A stretch of 64,000 nt of DNA from JBCCCJ01 sp039029315. Lineage in GTDB: Bacteria; Bacteroidota; Bacteroidia; J057. The notes under the pieces were generated by a model that searched no databases, was not told the DNA's origin, and saw nothing but the letters and a program-made list of their open reading frames with translations. Numbering within the stretch: position 1 is the first letter of the stretch; each line of letters begins with the position of its first letter. Location: assembly GCA_039029315.1 (NCBI GenBank), contig JBCCGK010000036.1, positions 1 to 64,000 on the forward strand. The letters are read 5' to 3'. Below are positions 8,257 through 16,739 of the stretch, piece by piece. The position numbers and the translations under genes were made by a program.

Positions 8257-9035
8257 TAAGAAGCAGCCATCGCTTGAACATCCAGGCCTCCCGCAGCAGG
8301 AGAACCAATGCCCTGGGTCAGACTCTTTTCATACAAAGGAAGATAGTAGGAATAGCTTTCCTCTATCAGTTCCTCTATTTGGTCTGGAATTGGTGGACGC
8401 ATCTTGGCTTGATACGGTTGAAAACCTGTGGTCTCTCGCACGCGGTTGTACCAAATATCTCCCCAAACACTTTCATTACTCAAAGGACCTGATTGCCAAT
8501 GCAGCATAGACTTCTGAAATGGAATTCCGCAGAAGGTGCACATCGACCGCAAGGTTCTTTCAGGTGAATTGCAGAGATTTTTCGCTTCGACAACCAAAGG
8601 ATTTATTCCTTTGTCCTGCAAATACGAAAACAGCTTATATTCCATTTTATAAGCCGTATCGAGGATGTTGGGTTGAGGAAGAATTTCCAGGAGGGAAGGA
8701 ATCATTTCTCTTGGGTTCCTGATGAGAAACACATGAACCAAAGAATCCAAGAATCCCAAATCTACTCCTACCATATGGTGGGCCATGTTCTTGATGAACA
8801 TAACAGGAGCAGAGGAATCTCCCAAAATTTGTCGTTGGATCACAACCTCAGGCCGAGTTTCCACTTCTTTAAGAACCAGATCTCTTCCAGGATGCTTCAC
8901 ACCTGTACGGGAGAGGTAATGACCGTACAAAGGCTCGTCTAAGATGGTAGTATCGTCTCTTTGGGCAAAAGCATACATGACCGCAGAGGATACATGCCGA
9001 GGACCAGACCATAAACAAATACGCAAGGGTTTCAT
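8256..9035 (-). CDS. sulfotransferase-like P-loop protein
   Basis: A 259-residue cytoplasmic protein resembling bacterial sulfotransferase-family proteins. The start reads ICLWSGPRHVSSAVMYAFAQ, matching the 5'-PSB loop region that binds the phosphates of PAPS, and FLIRNPREMIPSL matches the 3'-PB motif (R-x-P-R-E-M). The acceptor is unknown, and in some relatives the fold accompanies aminotransferase genes. The ATG at 9035 was preferred to an upstream in-frame start at 9089, because a TATATTTG promoter box lies between them at 9072-9079. It is convergent with the BNR gene; its stop codon is partly formed by the end of a MITE-like element. Confidence 0.7.
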   Translation of the reverse strand: MKPLRICLWSGPRHVSSAVMYAFAQRDDTTILDEPLYGHYLSRTGVKHPGRDLVLKEVETRPEVVIQRQILGDSSAPVMFIKNMAHHMVGVDLGFLDSLVHVFLIRNPREMIPSLLEILPQPNILDTAYKMEYKLFSYLQDKGINPLVVEAKNLCNSPERTLRSMCTFCGIPFQKSMLHWQSGPLSNESVWGDIWYNRVRETTGFQPYQAKMRPPIPDQIEELIEESYSYYLPLYEKSLTQGIGSPAAGGLDVQAMAAS

Positions 9036-9071
9036 TGAGGTAATATGGCTAATGGTTGTTAGGCAGTTAAT

Positions 9072-9079
9072 CAAATATA
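9072..9079 (-). promoter_or_regulatory. -7 box (TATATTTG) for the sulfotransferase-like gene
   Basis: The plus strand reads CAAATATA, so the minus strand carries a perfect TAnnTTTG box. A start about 7 nt downstream would give a leader of about 30 nt to the ATG at 9035 and excludes the longer reading-frame start at 9089. Confidence 0.5.
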
Positions 9080-9149
9080 ATAAAATCAATCAAAGTTCCG
9101 CACTTTTCCATGTAACTTACATCAAATTGATCCTGATTTTTTTTATCCT

Positions 9150-9968
9150 ATGTCCAAACTATCCTTAAAAAGGCGCATCCATGAAGTAATCTTTGAGGCT
9201 GATACTGAGGCTGGTAAGGGTTTTGACATCGCACTTCTTCTCTTAATTGGCTTGAGTATTCTGGTGGTAGCGCTTGAAACGGTAGAATCTATTAATTCGC
9301 GTTTCGAACAGTTATTTTTCTTTCTGGAATGGGGATTGACCATTTTATTCACACTCGAATATTTTTTGAGAATCTATAGCATTGAGAAACCCTGGAAATA
9401 CATTCTGAGTTTCTATGGTCTTGTAGATCTACTGTCGATCCTTCCAACTTACCTGAGTTTGTTAATTTCTGGTTCACATTATCTGGTGACCATCCGTGCA
9501 TTGCGTTTTCTTCGGGTGTTTAGAGTTCTGAAACTCGGAAATTATCTCACCGAGTCTAAAGTATTGATTCTTGCCATTCAGAATAGTAGAACAAAAATTA
9601 CCGTTTTTCTGGGTGCTGTGCTGACAGTCGTTCTGATCATCGGATCTGCCATGTACCTGATCGAAGGCCAGGCAGATAGTGGATTCACAAGTATTCCCAG
9701 AAGTATCTATTGGGCGATTGTCACCATTACAACTGTTGGATATGGAGATATCGCTCCAATTACTCCTTTGGGACAATTTTTTTCAGCCATATTGATGATC
9801 CTGGGATATGGAGTGATAGCTGTTCCAACTGGCATTGTGTCTGTGGAGATTGCACAGGCCAAGGAAAAAGTTCAAAATTCCCTCAACACACAATCCTGTC
9901 CATCTTGTTCGAGAGAAGGACATGATACAGATGCGGAATATTGTAAATTTTGTGGGGCCATGTTATAA
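9150..9968 (+). CDS. voltage-gated potassium channel with C-terminal zinc ribbon
   Basis: A 272-residue inner-membrane channel of the six-helix Kv/KvAP type. S1 to S4 span about 27-130; S4 carries basic residues every third position (R116, R119, R122, R125, K128), which is a genuine voltage-sensor pattern. The selectivity filter TVGYGD is at 195-200, between S5 (about 150-171) and S6 (about 208-232). After S6 comes a short linker and a small zinc-ribbon-like motif, C250-P-S-C253 and C265-K-F-C268, at the extreme C terminus. The ribbon could serve assembly or redox/metal sensing; that is inference. It is transcribed divergently from the sulfotransferase-like gene and upstream of guaA. Confidence 0.88.
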   Translation: MSKLSLKRRIHEVIFEADTEAGKGFDIALLLLIGLSILVVALETVESINSRFEQLFFFLEWGLTILFTLEYFLRIYSIEKPWKYILSFYGLVDLLSILPTYLSLLISGSHYLVTIRALRFLRVFRVLKLGNYLTESKVLILAIQNSRTKITVFLGAVLTVVLIIGSAMYLIEGQADSGFTSIPRSIYWAIVTITTVGYGDIAPITPLGQFFSAILMILGYGVIAVPTGIVSVEIAQAKEKVQNSLNTQSCPSCSREGHDTDAEYCKFCGAML

Positions 9969-9988
9969 AGGAAAATCGAAAATAGTCC

Positions 9989-9996
9989 TACCTTTG
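9989..9996 (+). promoter_or_regulatory. -7 box (TACCTTTG) directly before guaA
   Basis: A TAnnTTTG match ends 4 nt before the guaA ATG at 10001. Use of this box would give an mRNA starting at or next to the start codon. The same tight spacing is seen at 3955 and at 54101. Confidence 0.4.
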
Positions 9997-10000
9997 CCCG

Positions 10001-11530
10001 ATGAATGATAAAGTACTGATTGTCGATTTCGGATCTCAGTATACACAGCTGATTGCCAGACGAGTACGGGAATTCAGTGTGTATTGCGAGATCATTCCTT
10101 TTCATCGGGAAATTGTGTTAACCGCTGACTTAAAAGGAATCATATTTTCTGGTAGTCCTTGTTCTGTGAATGAGGAAGGTGCCCCAGATCTGGATCTACA
10201 CCCTGTTCTGGGCAAGGTTCCGATTCTGGCTATTTGTTACGGCGCTCAACTATTGGCCAAACATCTAGGTGGGAAAGTAGAGACTTCTACCAAAAGAGAA
10301 TATGGACGCGCGAAATTGAATCATTCGGCCCACACCTCTCCCCTGTTCAATCAGGTGGCTGAGCATTCGCAAGTCTGGATGAGTCATGCTGATACCATTA
10401 CCCAGTTGCCTACAGATTTTTTTCTGACTGGCAGCACTACAGATGTCGAGGTTGCCGCATTCCAGCACAATAGCCTTCCTGTCTATGCCTTACAGTTTCA
10501 TCCAGAAGTCACCCATTCTGAACAAGGCGGGAAGATCATTCAAAATTTTCTCCAGAATATCTGCAATATTCCTCCCAATTGGACACCAGCCTCCTTTATT
10601 GATTCCACAGTGGAAGACCTTCGCACCCAGTTGGAAGGCGAACGTGTGATTTGTGGATTGTCAGGAGGAGTTGATTCCACTGTAGCTGCGAGTTTGCTTC
10701 ATCGGGCTATCGGCAAGCGACTATATTGCATTTTTGTGGATAATGGCATTTTGCGAAAAAATGAATATGAACAGGTATTAGCTCAATACAACTCTCTTGG
10801 GCTGAATATCATTGGAATAGATGCCCGCAAACGCTTTTTGAGTGAGTTGGCAGGAATAACTGATCCGGAAAAAAAACGTAAGTGCATCGGTAGGGTCTTC
10901 ATTGAGGTCTTTCAAGAGGAAGCTAATAAACTCAACAATATCACCTATCTCGCACAAGGCACTATTTATCCGGATGTAATTGAAAGTGTATCTGTCAAAG
11001 GACCATCCGCGACCATTAAGTCTCATCACAATGTGGGTGGCTTGCCAGAAAAGATGAACCTGCAAGTGGTAGAACCTCTCAAGTATTTGTTCAAAGATGA
11101 AGTTCGGAAAGTCGGTCTTGATTTGGGACTCGCCAAACAGCTCATTGGGCGACATCCTTTTCCAGGTCCAGGTTTGGCTATTCGCATTCCGGGCGAAGTG
11201 ACATCAGAGAAGGTGGCTTTGCTTCAGGAAGTCGATGCGATTTTCATAGATTCCCTCAGAGAACACAACTTGTATGATGAAGTCTGGCAAGCTTTTGCCG
11301 TTCTCCTGCCAGTGGCTTCTGTAGGGGTGATGGGAGATGAACGAACCTATGAAAAAGTAGTGGCGCTGAGGGCCGTTGGGAGTAGAGATGGGATGACAGC
11401 TGATTGGTCCAGGCTTCCTCATGAGTTTCTGGCTGAGGTCTCCAACAAGATCATCAATCAAGTCAAAGGAGTAAACAGGGTTGTGTATGACATTAGCTCC
11501 AAACCTCCTGCAACAATTGAATGGGAATAA
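10001..11530 (+). CDS. guaA: GMP synthase (glutamine-hydrolysing)
   Basis: Converts XMP to GMP with ATP and glutamine, the last step of guanine nucleotide synthesis. The 509-residue protein has an N-terminal class I glutamine amidotransferase domain with nucleophile C79 (AICYGAQ) and the H167/E169 pair ([12 protein letters not shown]), then an ATP-pyrophosphatase domain with P-loop SGGVDST at 221-227, and the C-terminal dimerisation domain with [15 protein letters not shown]. All key motifs are intact. The next gene begins on the base after the TAA stop, so translational coupling to the LpoA-like gene is likely. Confidence 0.97.
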   Translation: MNDKVLIVDFGSQYTQLIARRVREFSVYCEIIPFHREIVLTADLKGIIFSGSPCSVNEEGAPDLDLHPVLGKVPILAICYGAQLLAKHLGGKVETSTKREYGRAKLNHSAHTSPLFNQVAEHSQVWMSHADTITQLPTDFFLTGSTTDVEVAAFQHNSLPVYALQFHPEVTHSEQGGKIIQNFLQNICNIPPNWTPASFIDSTVEDLRTQLEGERVICGLSGGVDSTVAASLLHRAIGKRLYCIFVDNGILRKNEYEQVLAQYNSLGLNIIGIDARKRFLSELAGITDPEKKRKCIGRVFIEVFQEEANKLNNITYLAQGTIYPDVIESVSVKGPSATIKSHHNVGGLPEKMNLQVVEPLKYLFKDEVRKVGLDLGLAKQLIGRHPFPGPGLAIRIPGEVTSEKVALLQEVDAIFIDSLREHNLYDEVWQAFAVLLPVASVGVMGDERTYEKVVALRAVGSRDGMTADWSRLPHEFLAEVSNKIINQVKGVNRVVYDISSKPPATIEWE

Positions 11531-13354
11531 ATGAGAGTTATCGCTTTTTTTTGTCTGTTACTTTGTGGGTCTATTCTGTTTGCCCAGCCCCTTCCACCAG
11601 AAGACCCTGAGGCCATTCAATGGCTTCAAAAGGGCAAAATGCATCTGGAAGACAAAGCCTATGATCTAGCATTACGATCCTTCGAGCAAGCCTTGAATAG
11701 GCCGGAACATCAGGCAAGCAGTGCCGCGCTTTATCTGACCGGCCTTGCCCATTATTATCTGGAAGATTGGGAAGCAGCCATAGATCGATTCGGGTTGTTG
11801 GCACGCCAATTTCCCGATTCTCGATATTTGCCTGATGCGCTCTATCATCGATCCCTTCTTTTGATTCAAGCCAATCAAAGCAAACGTCAGCGCCGAGGGG
11901 TGAACGATCTCCTCTATTTAAGTAGGCATCCAGACAGCAGCTTGGCTTATCAGGCCTTGCAGGCAGTCCGGAAATTCATGTTTCAAGACATGGAGTATTC
12001 CCTTTTGCGCCAAATGTCAAGAAAGGCTGATGATGAACATCGTCTTTTGTTTTTACAAGCTAGATGTTATCGTTTGGTAGAGGACAATAGCCGCTCGCTT
12101 GCCCTTTTGTTGTATGAAGATTATTTAAATGACGGCTATCCAAGCGACGCATTTATCACCCGCTTGTTGGATGAGCGCCAACGGATCAAATACACAGAAA
12201 ACGAAATTGTTAAGGTTGCCCTGTTTCTCCCTTTGCATCTGGCTCCAAACACCTATGCCTTCCCGGACTCTTTTGGCGCAGATTCACTGCCTCCTATTCC
12301 GCGCAAAAGTCGTCTCGCGCTTGATTTTTATGAAGGCTTTCAGTTAGCAGCGCAACAATATCTTCCCTATGCCAACAAACGATTTTTCATCCAGGTCTTC
12401 GATACCCAACGAGATTCCTTGATTACAGAACGCAGCCTTTACCAGTTGGATTCTCTTCGACCAGATTTGGTAGTTGGAGAAATATATAATAACCAATCAG
12501 AAGTTCTTGCCCAATGGTGCGAGCGCAATGCCACACCTCTCATCATTCCCTTGAGTCCGACTTCCTCTTTGACTTCCAATAGATCCTTTGTTTTTCTGGC
12601 TCATCCTTCTGCCGGAGGTCACGGACACTATATGGCACAATATGCCAGGAATCAATTGCGTCTCAATAGAACAGTAGTCTGGACAGACCAAAGAGCACAA
12701 TCAGAACAACTAGCCAATGCCTTCCTGGCCACATTTGATACCCTTGGAGGCGAAGTCATTCGGATTCCAGTAGACTCGGTCTTTGATGATACCGCCAGAA
12801 TGGATATTTCTGACGTAATCCGATCTCTCAGGTACCAAAAAATTGATGGGGTCTATCTTCCGATACAGGGGAATCAGGAGGTGGCGGGCTTTATCCTCAG
12901 CCAGATGCAAATGCAGGGGTTGGAGGTCAAAGTTATGGGAGGGCCTCATTGGTATCAGCGATACAAAAATATTGATCGACAGCTCAAAGACTATTATCAG
13001 GTCATGTTCTCGACCTCCTTTATGCCAGACAAACAAGATCCAGAATATTCAGCCTTTTTCACAGAATATCTCAAAGCCTATCAATATCCTCCCAATACGT
13101 ATAACATCCATGGATACGACCTGGGCATGTTTCTCCTTCAAACCCTTGATTCATACAATTATTTCCTCGGAAAGTCATTGTCCGGTTTTTTGAGAGAATC
13201 TCCCTCCTATCAAGGAATCCACATCTCTTACCATTTTCAGGATCATCAACAAAACCAGTTTGTAAACATAGGCGGCTATAAGGATGGGCGAATGATCAAA
13301 ATAAATGCTCCTTCCAGAATTGACCTTGATGTGCTTTTTCCGTCAGAAGAGTAA
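11531..13354 (+). CDS. LpoA-like protein: TPR region plus periplasmic type 1 binding domain (first of pair)
   Basis: A 607-residue exported protein with a signal peptide (about 1-19, ending LFA-Q). The N-terminal half is TPR-like (AIQWLQKGKMHLEDKAYDLA and following helices, to about 230). The C-terminal half resembles periplasmic-binding-protein type 1 domains as in amino-acid ABC receptors and LppC/LpoA (DFYEGFQLA, FDTQRDSL, IIPLSPTSSL, HGYDLGMFLL). TPR followed by a PBP-1 fold is the plan of LpoA, the activator of penicillin-binding protein 1A, so a role in peptidoglycan synthesis is plausible; amino-acid transport is less likely because no permease is nearby. Its ATG follows the guaA stop directly. 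The next gene is a clear paralogue. Confidence 0.75.
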   Translation: MRVIAFFCLLLCGSILFAQPLPPEDPEAIQWLQKGKMHLEDKAYDLALRSFEQALNRPEHQASSAALYLTGLAHYYLEDWEAAIDRFGLLARQFPDSRYLPDALYHRSLLLIQANQSKRQRRGVNDLLYLSRHPDSSLAYQALQAVRKFMFQDMEYSLLRQMSRKADDEHRLLFLQARCYRLVEDNSRSLALLLYEDYLNDGYPSDAFITRLLDERQRIKYTENEIVKVALFLPLHLAPNTYAFPDSFGADSLPPIPRKSRLALDFYEGFQLAAQQYLPYANKRFFIQVFDTQRDSLITERSLYQLDSLRPDLVVGEIYNNQSEVLAQWCERNATPLIIPLSPTSSLTSNRSFVFLAHPSAGGHGHYMAQYARNQLRLNRTVVWTDQRAQSEQLANAFLATFDTLGGEVIRIPVDSVFDDTARMDISDVIRSLRYQKIDGVYLPIQGNQEVAGFILSQMQMQGLEVKVMGGPHWYQRYKNIDRQLKDYYQVMFSTSFMPDKQDPEYSAFFTEYLKAYQYPPNTYNIHGYDLGMFLLQTLDSYNYFLGKSLSGFLRESPSYQGIHISYHFQDHQQNQFVNIGGYKDGRMIKINAPSRIDLDVLFPSEE

Positions 13355-13394
13355 CATATTTTGTTTCTTTCAGTTTCTTTGAGAAATTACGCCT

Positions 13395-15167
13395 ATGAAG
13401 CGCATCCTATGCATACTTTGCATCTTCTCCTTTTTCTCTTGTAACCTCCTCAAACAAGCAGGAACGGTCTCCCTTGATTCTTCAGCAGAAACCCTGATTG
13501 CGTCAGGTAAGCGATTATTAAGAAGCAAAAACTATACTGACGCAATGGACAAATTCGAACTGGCCTGGGACAGGGATTTTCATAGATCCTCCACCGCAGC
13601 CTTGTTTCTCTCGGGCTTGTCAGCTTATTATGCCGGATTCGATAAGGTTGCTCAAGAACGGTTTGATACCCTGATCCGAAAGTATCCCAAATCCCGTTAC
13701 GTGGATGATGCCAATTATCATATGGCCTTGATGCTGGCGGACAAAAGTGACGCCTCTCTCAGAATCAAGGGACTCAACGAAATGGTCCGATTGGGAGAAC
13801 AGTCCAGAATCGAACAGATTCGTACCCAATCGACTCAACAAATTGAACACATTTTGTTTGAAGAAATTCCGCTTGACGAGCTTGAAAGTCAATTTGGATC
13901 GGTGTCTGGACAGCTTGCTTCCCATTGGATGGAGGCCCTGGCTTATCGGTTGATCAGAGCTGACCGACGAGAAGATGCCGTCCAGCATTATGAAGAATTT
14001 CAAACAAAAAGTAGAGCCGAATCGCCCTTCCTGGACAAGTTATTTCCTGCTGACGCGCCGATTACAGAGGCCCCAAGACGGATAGAGCCAGAAATGTTCA
14101 GAATCGCTCTCGTGCTCCCTCTGTACTATAATGGCTTCATGAATTATTATGACAAAGTTCCAGCAGAGAGTCAAAGAGCCATAGAATTCTATGAGGGATT
14201 CCAGTTGGCAGTAGAAGAGCTTGGTCCTGGTCTGTCAAAAGAAGTTTACCTGAAAACATTCGATACTCAGAGAGATACAGCCCTCACACAAGGAATACTG
14301 AGCAAGCTGGACTACCTGCAACCAGATGTCATTGTTGGTGGCATTTACAATACCCAATCAAGAATTATTTCGGATTGGTCTGAAGAAAAAAGAATTCCAC
14401 AAATTATTCCCTTGAGTCCAACTGCTGAATTGGTTCATGAAAAGAAATTCACATTTCTGGCCCACCCCTCTGTCAAAACCCATGGTGCCAGAATGGCTGA
14501 ATATGCCTGGAATGAGTTATCGCTGAGTCATATTTCTGTCTTCACAGATCAAAGCCCTGGCACACAACCCCTGGCAGAAGGGTTTATGGAAACCTTTGTC
14601 TCCTTGGGTGGCACTGTCGATACCATGATGTTTCATCCCAATTATGACATTGCGATTGAGCAAATCCCTGATTTGGTAGATTCCATTCCAGATTATGAAA
14701 CAGGTGTTGGGGTTTACATTCCTTTGATGAACAACGAAGAGTCGGCAGGATTGATCGTCAATTTGGTCAAACAACGAAGCAAGGATGTCATGATGATGGG
14801 ATCCCCTCATTTTCGTTCACGCTACAATACCCTGAGCAGAGATACAAAAGAAGGGTTTGAACTCTTGTTCACGACCTCTCATCTCCACAATCCAGAAAGT
14901 TCTGGATATCGATCTTTGTACAATCAATATCTCAAAAAATACGCTTATCCGCCCAGTGATAATGTTATTCAGGGATATGATCTTGGCAAATATTTGATGG
15001 AATTGGTCAAATTGTACAATCCTGCTCCCTTTACCCTGGACACTTATCTTAGGAATAATCCCAATTTTGAAGGCATACATCTGGATTACCGCTTTGACTA
15101 TCAACAAAGCAATCAACATGTCAACATTGGGCAATATACCGAAGAAGGATTGATCAAGGTCAAGTAG
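13395..15167 (+). CDS. LpoA-like lipoprotein: TPR region plus periplasmic type 1 binding domain (second of pair)
   Basis: A 590-residue paralogue of the preceding gene, 40 bp downstream on the same strand. The signal peptide ends in a lipobox (SFFSC, C16), so unlike its neighbour it is a predicted lipoprotein. Shared landmarks include EFYEGFQLA, FDTQRDTAL, PDVIVGGIYNTQS, IIPLSPTAEL, FLAHPS and QGYDLGKYL, in the same order. The pair probably arose by tandem duplication and may act together at the envelope, one soluble or secreted and one outer-membrane anchored; that is inference. Neither has a neighbouring permease or ATPase, which argues against a classical ABC importer role. Confidence 0.75.
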   Translation: MKRILCILCIFSFFSCNLLKQAGTVSLDSSAETLIASGKRLLRSKNYTDAMDKFELAWDRDFHRSSTAALFLSGLSAYYAGFDKVAQERFDTLIRKYPKSRYVDDANYHMALMLADKSDASLRIKGLNEMVRLGEQSRIEQIRTQSTQQIEHILFEEIPLDELESQFGSVSGQLASHWMEALAYRLIRADRREDAVQHYEEFQTKSRAESPFLDKLFPADAPITEAPRRIEPEMFRIALVLPLYYNGFMNYYDKVPAESQRAIEFYEGFQLAVEELGPGLSKEVYLKTFDTQRDTALTQGILSKLDYLQPDVIVGGIYNTQSRIISDWSEEKRIPQIIPLSPTAELVHEKKFTFLAHPSVKTHGARMAEYAWNELSLSHISVFTDQSPGTQPLAEGFMETFVSLGGTVDTMMFHPNYDIAIEQIPDLVDSIPDYETGVGVYIPLMNNEESAGLIVNLVKQRSKDVMMMGSPHFRSRYNTLSRDTKEGFELLFTTSHLHNPESSGYRSLYNQYLKKYAYPPSDNVIQGYDLGKYLMELVKLYNPAPFTLDTYLRNNPNFEGIHLDYRFDYQQSNQHVNIGQYTEEGLIKVK

Positions 15168-15188
15168 ACATTCCCTGATTCTCCGGTT

Positions 15189-16094
15189 CTACATCCTTAG
15201 ATCATGTTGATCAAACGTACTTACTTTTTCAATCTTGAAAACAGTAGGGGCCTGAGAAGTAAAATACGCAAAAATACTTTGATCTAATTCATAAGAACTT
15301 GAGGCTAGTTGATCCAACGGCAATCTTTCATTGGTACAAGCATCATAAGGGATCTCTTTGACCCGGACAATTACGCCTTTTCCTCCGATTGGATCACCTC
15401 CCGCCGAGACACCAGAATAGATGTATTGAATGACATCAGGGGTACGGCTGTTCCCAATTTTGCACACCCAATGAAATTGTTTGTCCGTGTGCGAATCAAG
15501 GGTTACAAACATGCATCCCTGGCTGATGACGGGAGTGCCATTGAATACCCTGACAGCTCCTCTAAGCTCCACTTGAATGCTATTGGCCAACTCATATATT
15601 TTCAAGGGTGATTTTATAACATCCTCACGTCCAGAGTTGCATCGAACATAGCATTCATAAATCCCTAACATACTCGCCAATTGATCGCTTGTTGATCCCG
15701 GAGATACAATCCGTTTTCTATGCATCCAATCCTCTACCCCCTGAAATCCCAGACATCTGACCAATTTTTCTACATAATTCACATTCAGTCCATAGGTAGA
15801 TATCTCCTGCTTCTCTGCACGATCAAGACGGTGAAAGAGATACTCGTATAAATACCGCTGGGTGATTTCGGGTTTTCCTGGAACTTGTGCTTCCACTGCC
15901 TCACTCAAATCGCCACACTTCGCCAAAGTCAAAGGCAAACTCATTTCATATTCATTGGTCAAGGCAAGCCGCAATGCCAGGATATCTTCAATCGGGAATT
16001 GCATACAGATATGTTTAAGGAATTGATTTGCAGATGCTTTTTTCATTCTCTTGACAGCCAAATTTTCACCCTTTTTTTCCGCAAATCCTGCCAT
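15189..16094 (-). CDS. hypothetical protein, 301 residues
   Basis: Not recognised. The frame has ordinary codon usage and starts at an ATG with no signal peptide or membrane helix, so it should be cytoplasmic. Residues about 80-130 (ITQRYLYEYLFHRLDRAEKQ, then YVEKLVRCLGFQGVEDWMHR) have the feel of a small helical domain seen in some Bacteroidota regulators, where a leucine-rich helix ends in LGFxxxEDW; this is a weak resemblance. The C-terminal half is predicted mostly beta. It converges with the second LpoA-like gene (21-bp gap). A large in-frame plus-strand alternative was not found. Confidence 0.6.
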   Translation of the reverse strand: MAGFAEKKGENLAVKRMKKASANQFLKHICMQFPIEDILALRLALTNEYEMSLPLTLAKCGDLSEAVEAQVPGKPEITQRYLYEYLFHRLDRAEKQEISTYGLNVNYVEKLVRCLGFQGVEDWMHRKRIVSPGSTSDQLASMLGIYECYVRCNSGREDVIKSPLKIYELANSIQVELRGAVRVFNGTPVISQGCMFVTLDSHTDKQFHWVCKIGNSRTPDVIQYIYSGVSAGGDPIGGKGVIVRVKEIPYDACTNERLPLDQLASSSYELDQSIFAYFTSQAPTVFKIEKVSTFDQHDLRM

Positions 16095-16282
16095 CCAGTT
16101 GGCTGTCTAATCTAAACTCAACTTCATTCTATGTAGAACTATGAAAATCTACCTCAGAACTATGTAGGAATCTTTTGCTCAGGAAAGCAAGTTTGTGATG
16201 TCATTGCTTCGCGACCTCTAAGACGATCAGTTACCCATCCTAGGCAGGTAGCTAACATGTTTCATCACTAACAACTTGTATC

Positions 16283-16714
16283 ATGTTCAGCAATTTTGCC
16301 TTTGCAAAGCAAGGGGCAGGTAATCTTTGTCCCTACTTTTTCAAAATCATCTTTTGCCTCTTCTTCTGTCTAGGTGTCTCTTTCACATCTACCCAGGCAA
16401 GTGGTGTGATCATTTTAATTGACGATTTAATTGGTCTCATCTATTCTCAGTCAGAATATGCCAGTTGTTCAGCCGAGACGTCCCCTCCTCCCAGGGTCAT
16501 GTTGGTCCCTAATCCGACCACTACTCAGTTGACCATTCATGTCGATTCTCCCCAACACCTTCAACTCATCCAAATTAGCAGTATGAATGGAGAAGTTCTG
16601 CTGGAGATTACTGATTTTACTCAGGCGTTCTACACAGATCTTCCCTCCTCTACCTACTTCATCCATATCTATACCGCTCAGAGTTGTACTTCACATCTGT
16701 GGGTCTTACAATAG
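16283..16714 (+). CDS. very short T9SS-sorted protein
   Basis: A 143-residue predicted exported protein that consists of little more than a signal peptide (hydrophobic stretch FFKIIFCLFFCLGVSF, residues about 19-34), a short linker with a Cys, and a T9SS type A sorting domain beginning at MLVPNPTTTQLTIHV and ending with IHIYTAQSCTSHLWVLQ. Ordinary T9SS cargo carries a large passenger before this domain; here at most about 40 residues are left. It could be a remnant of a larger gene or a genuine mini-cargo. It is flanked by genes on the opposite strand. Confidence 0.6.
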   Translation: MFSNFAFAKQGAGNLCPYFFKIIFCLFFCLGVSFTSTQASGVIILIDDLIGLIYSQSEYASCSAETSPPPRVMLVPNPTTTQLTIHVDSPQHLQLIQISSMNGEVLLEITDFTQAFYTDLPSSTYFIHIYTAQSCTSHLWVLQ

Positions 16715-16739
16715 GTATATCTTCCCATATGTTGTTCAT

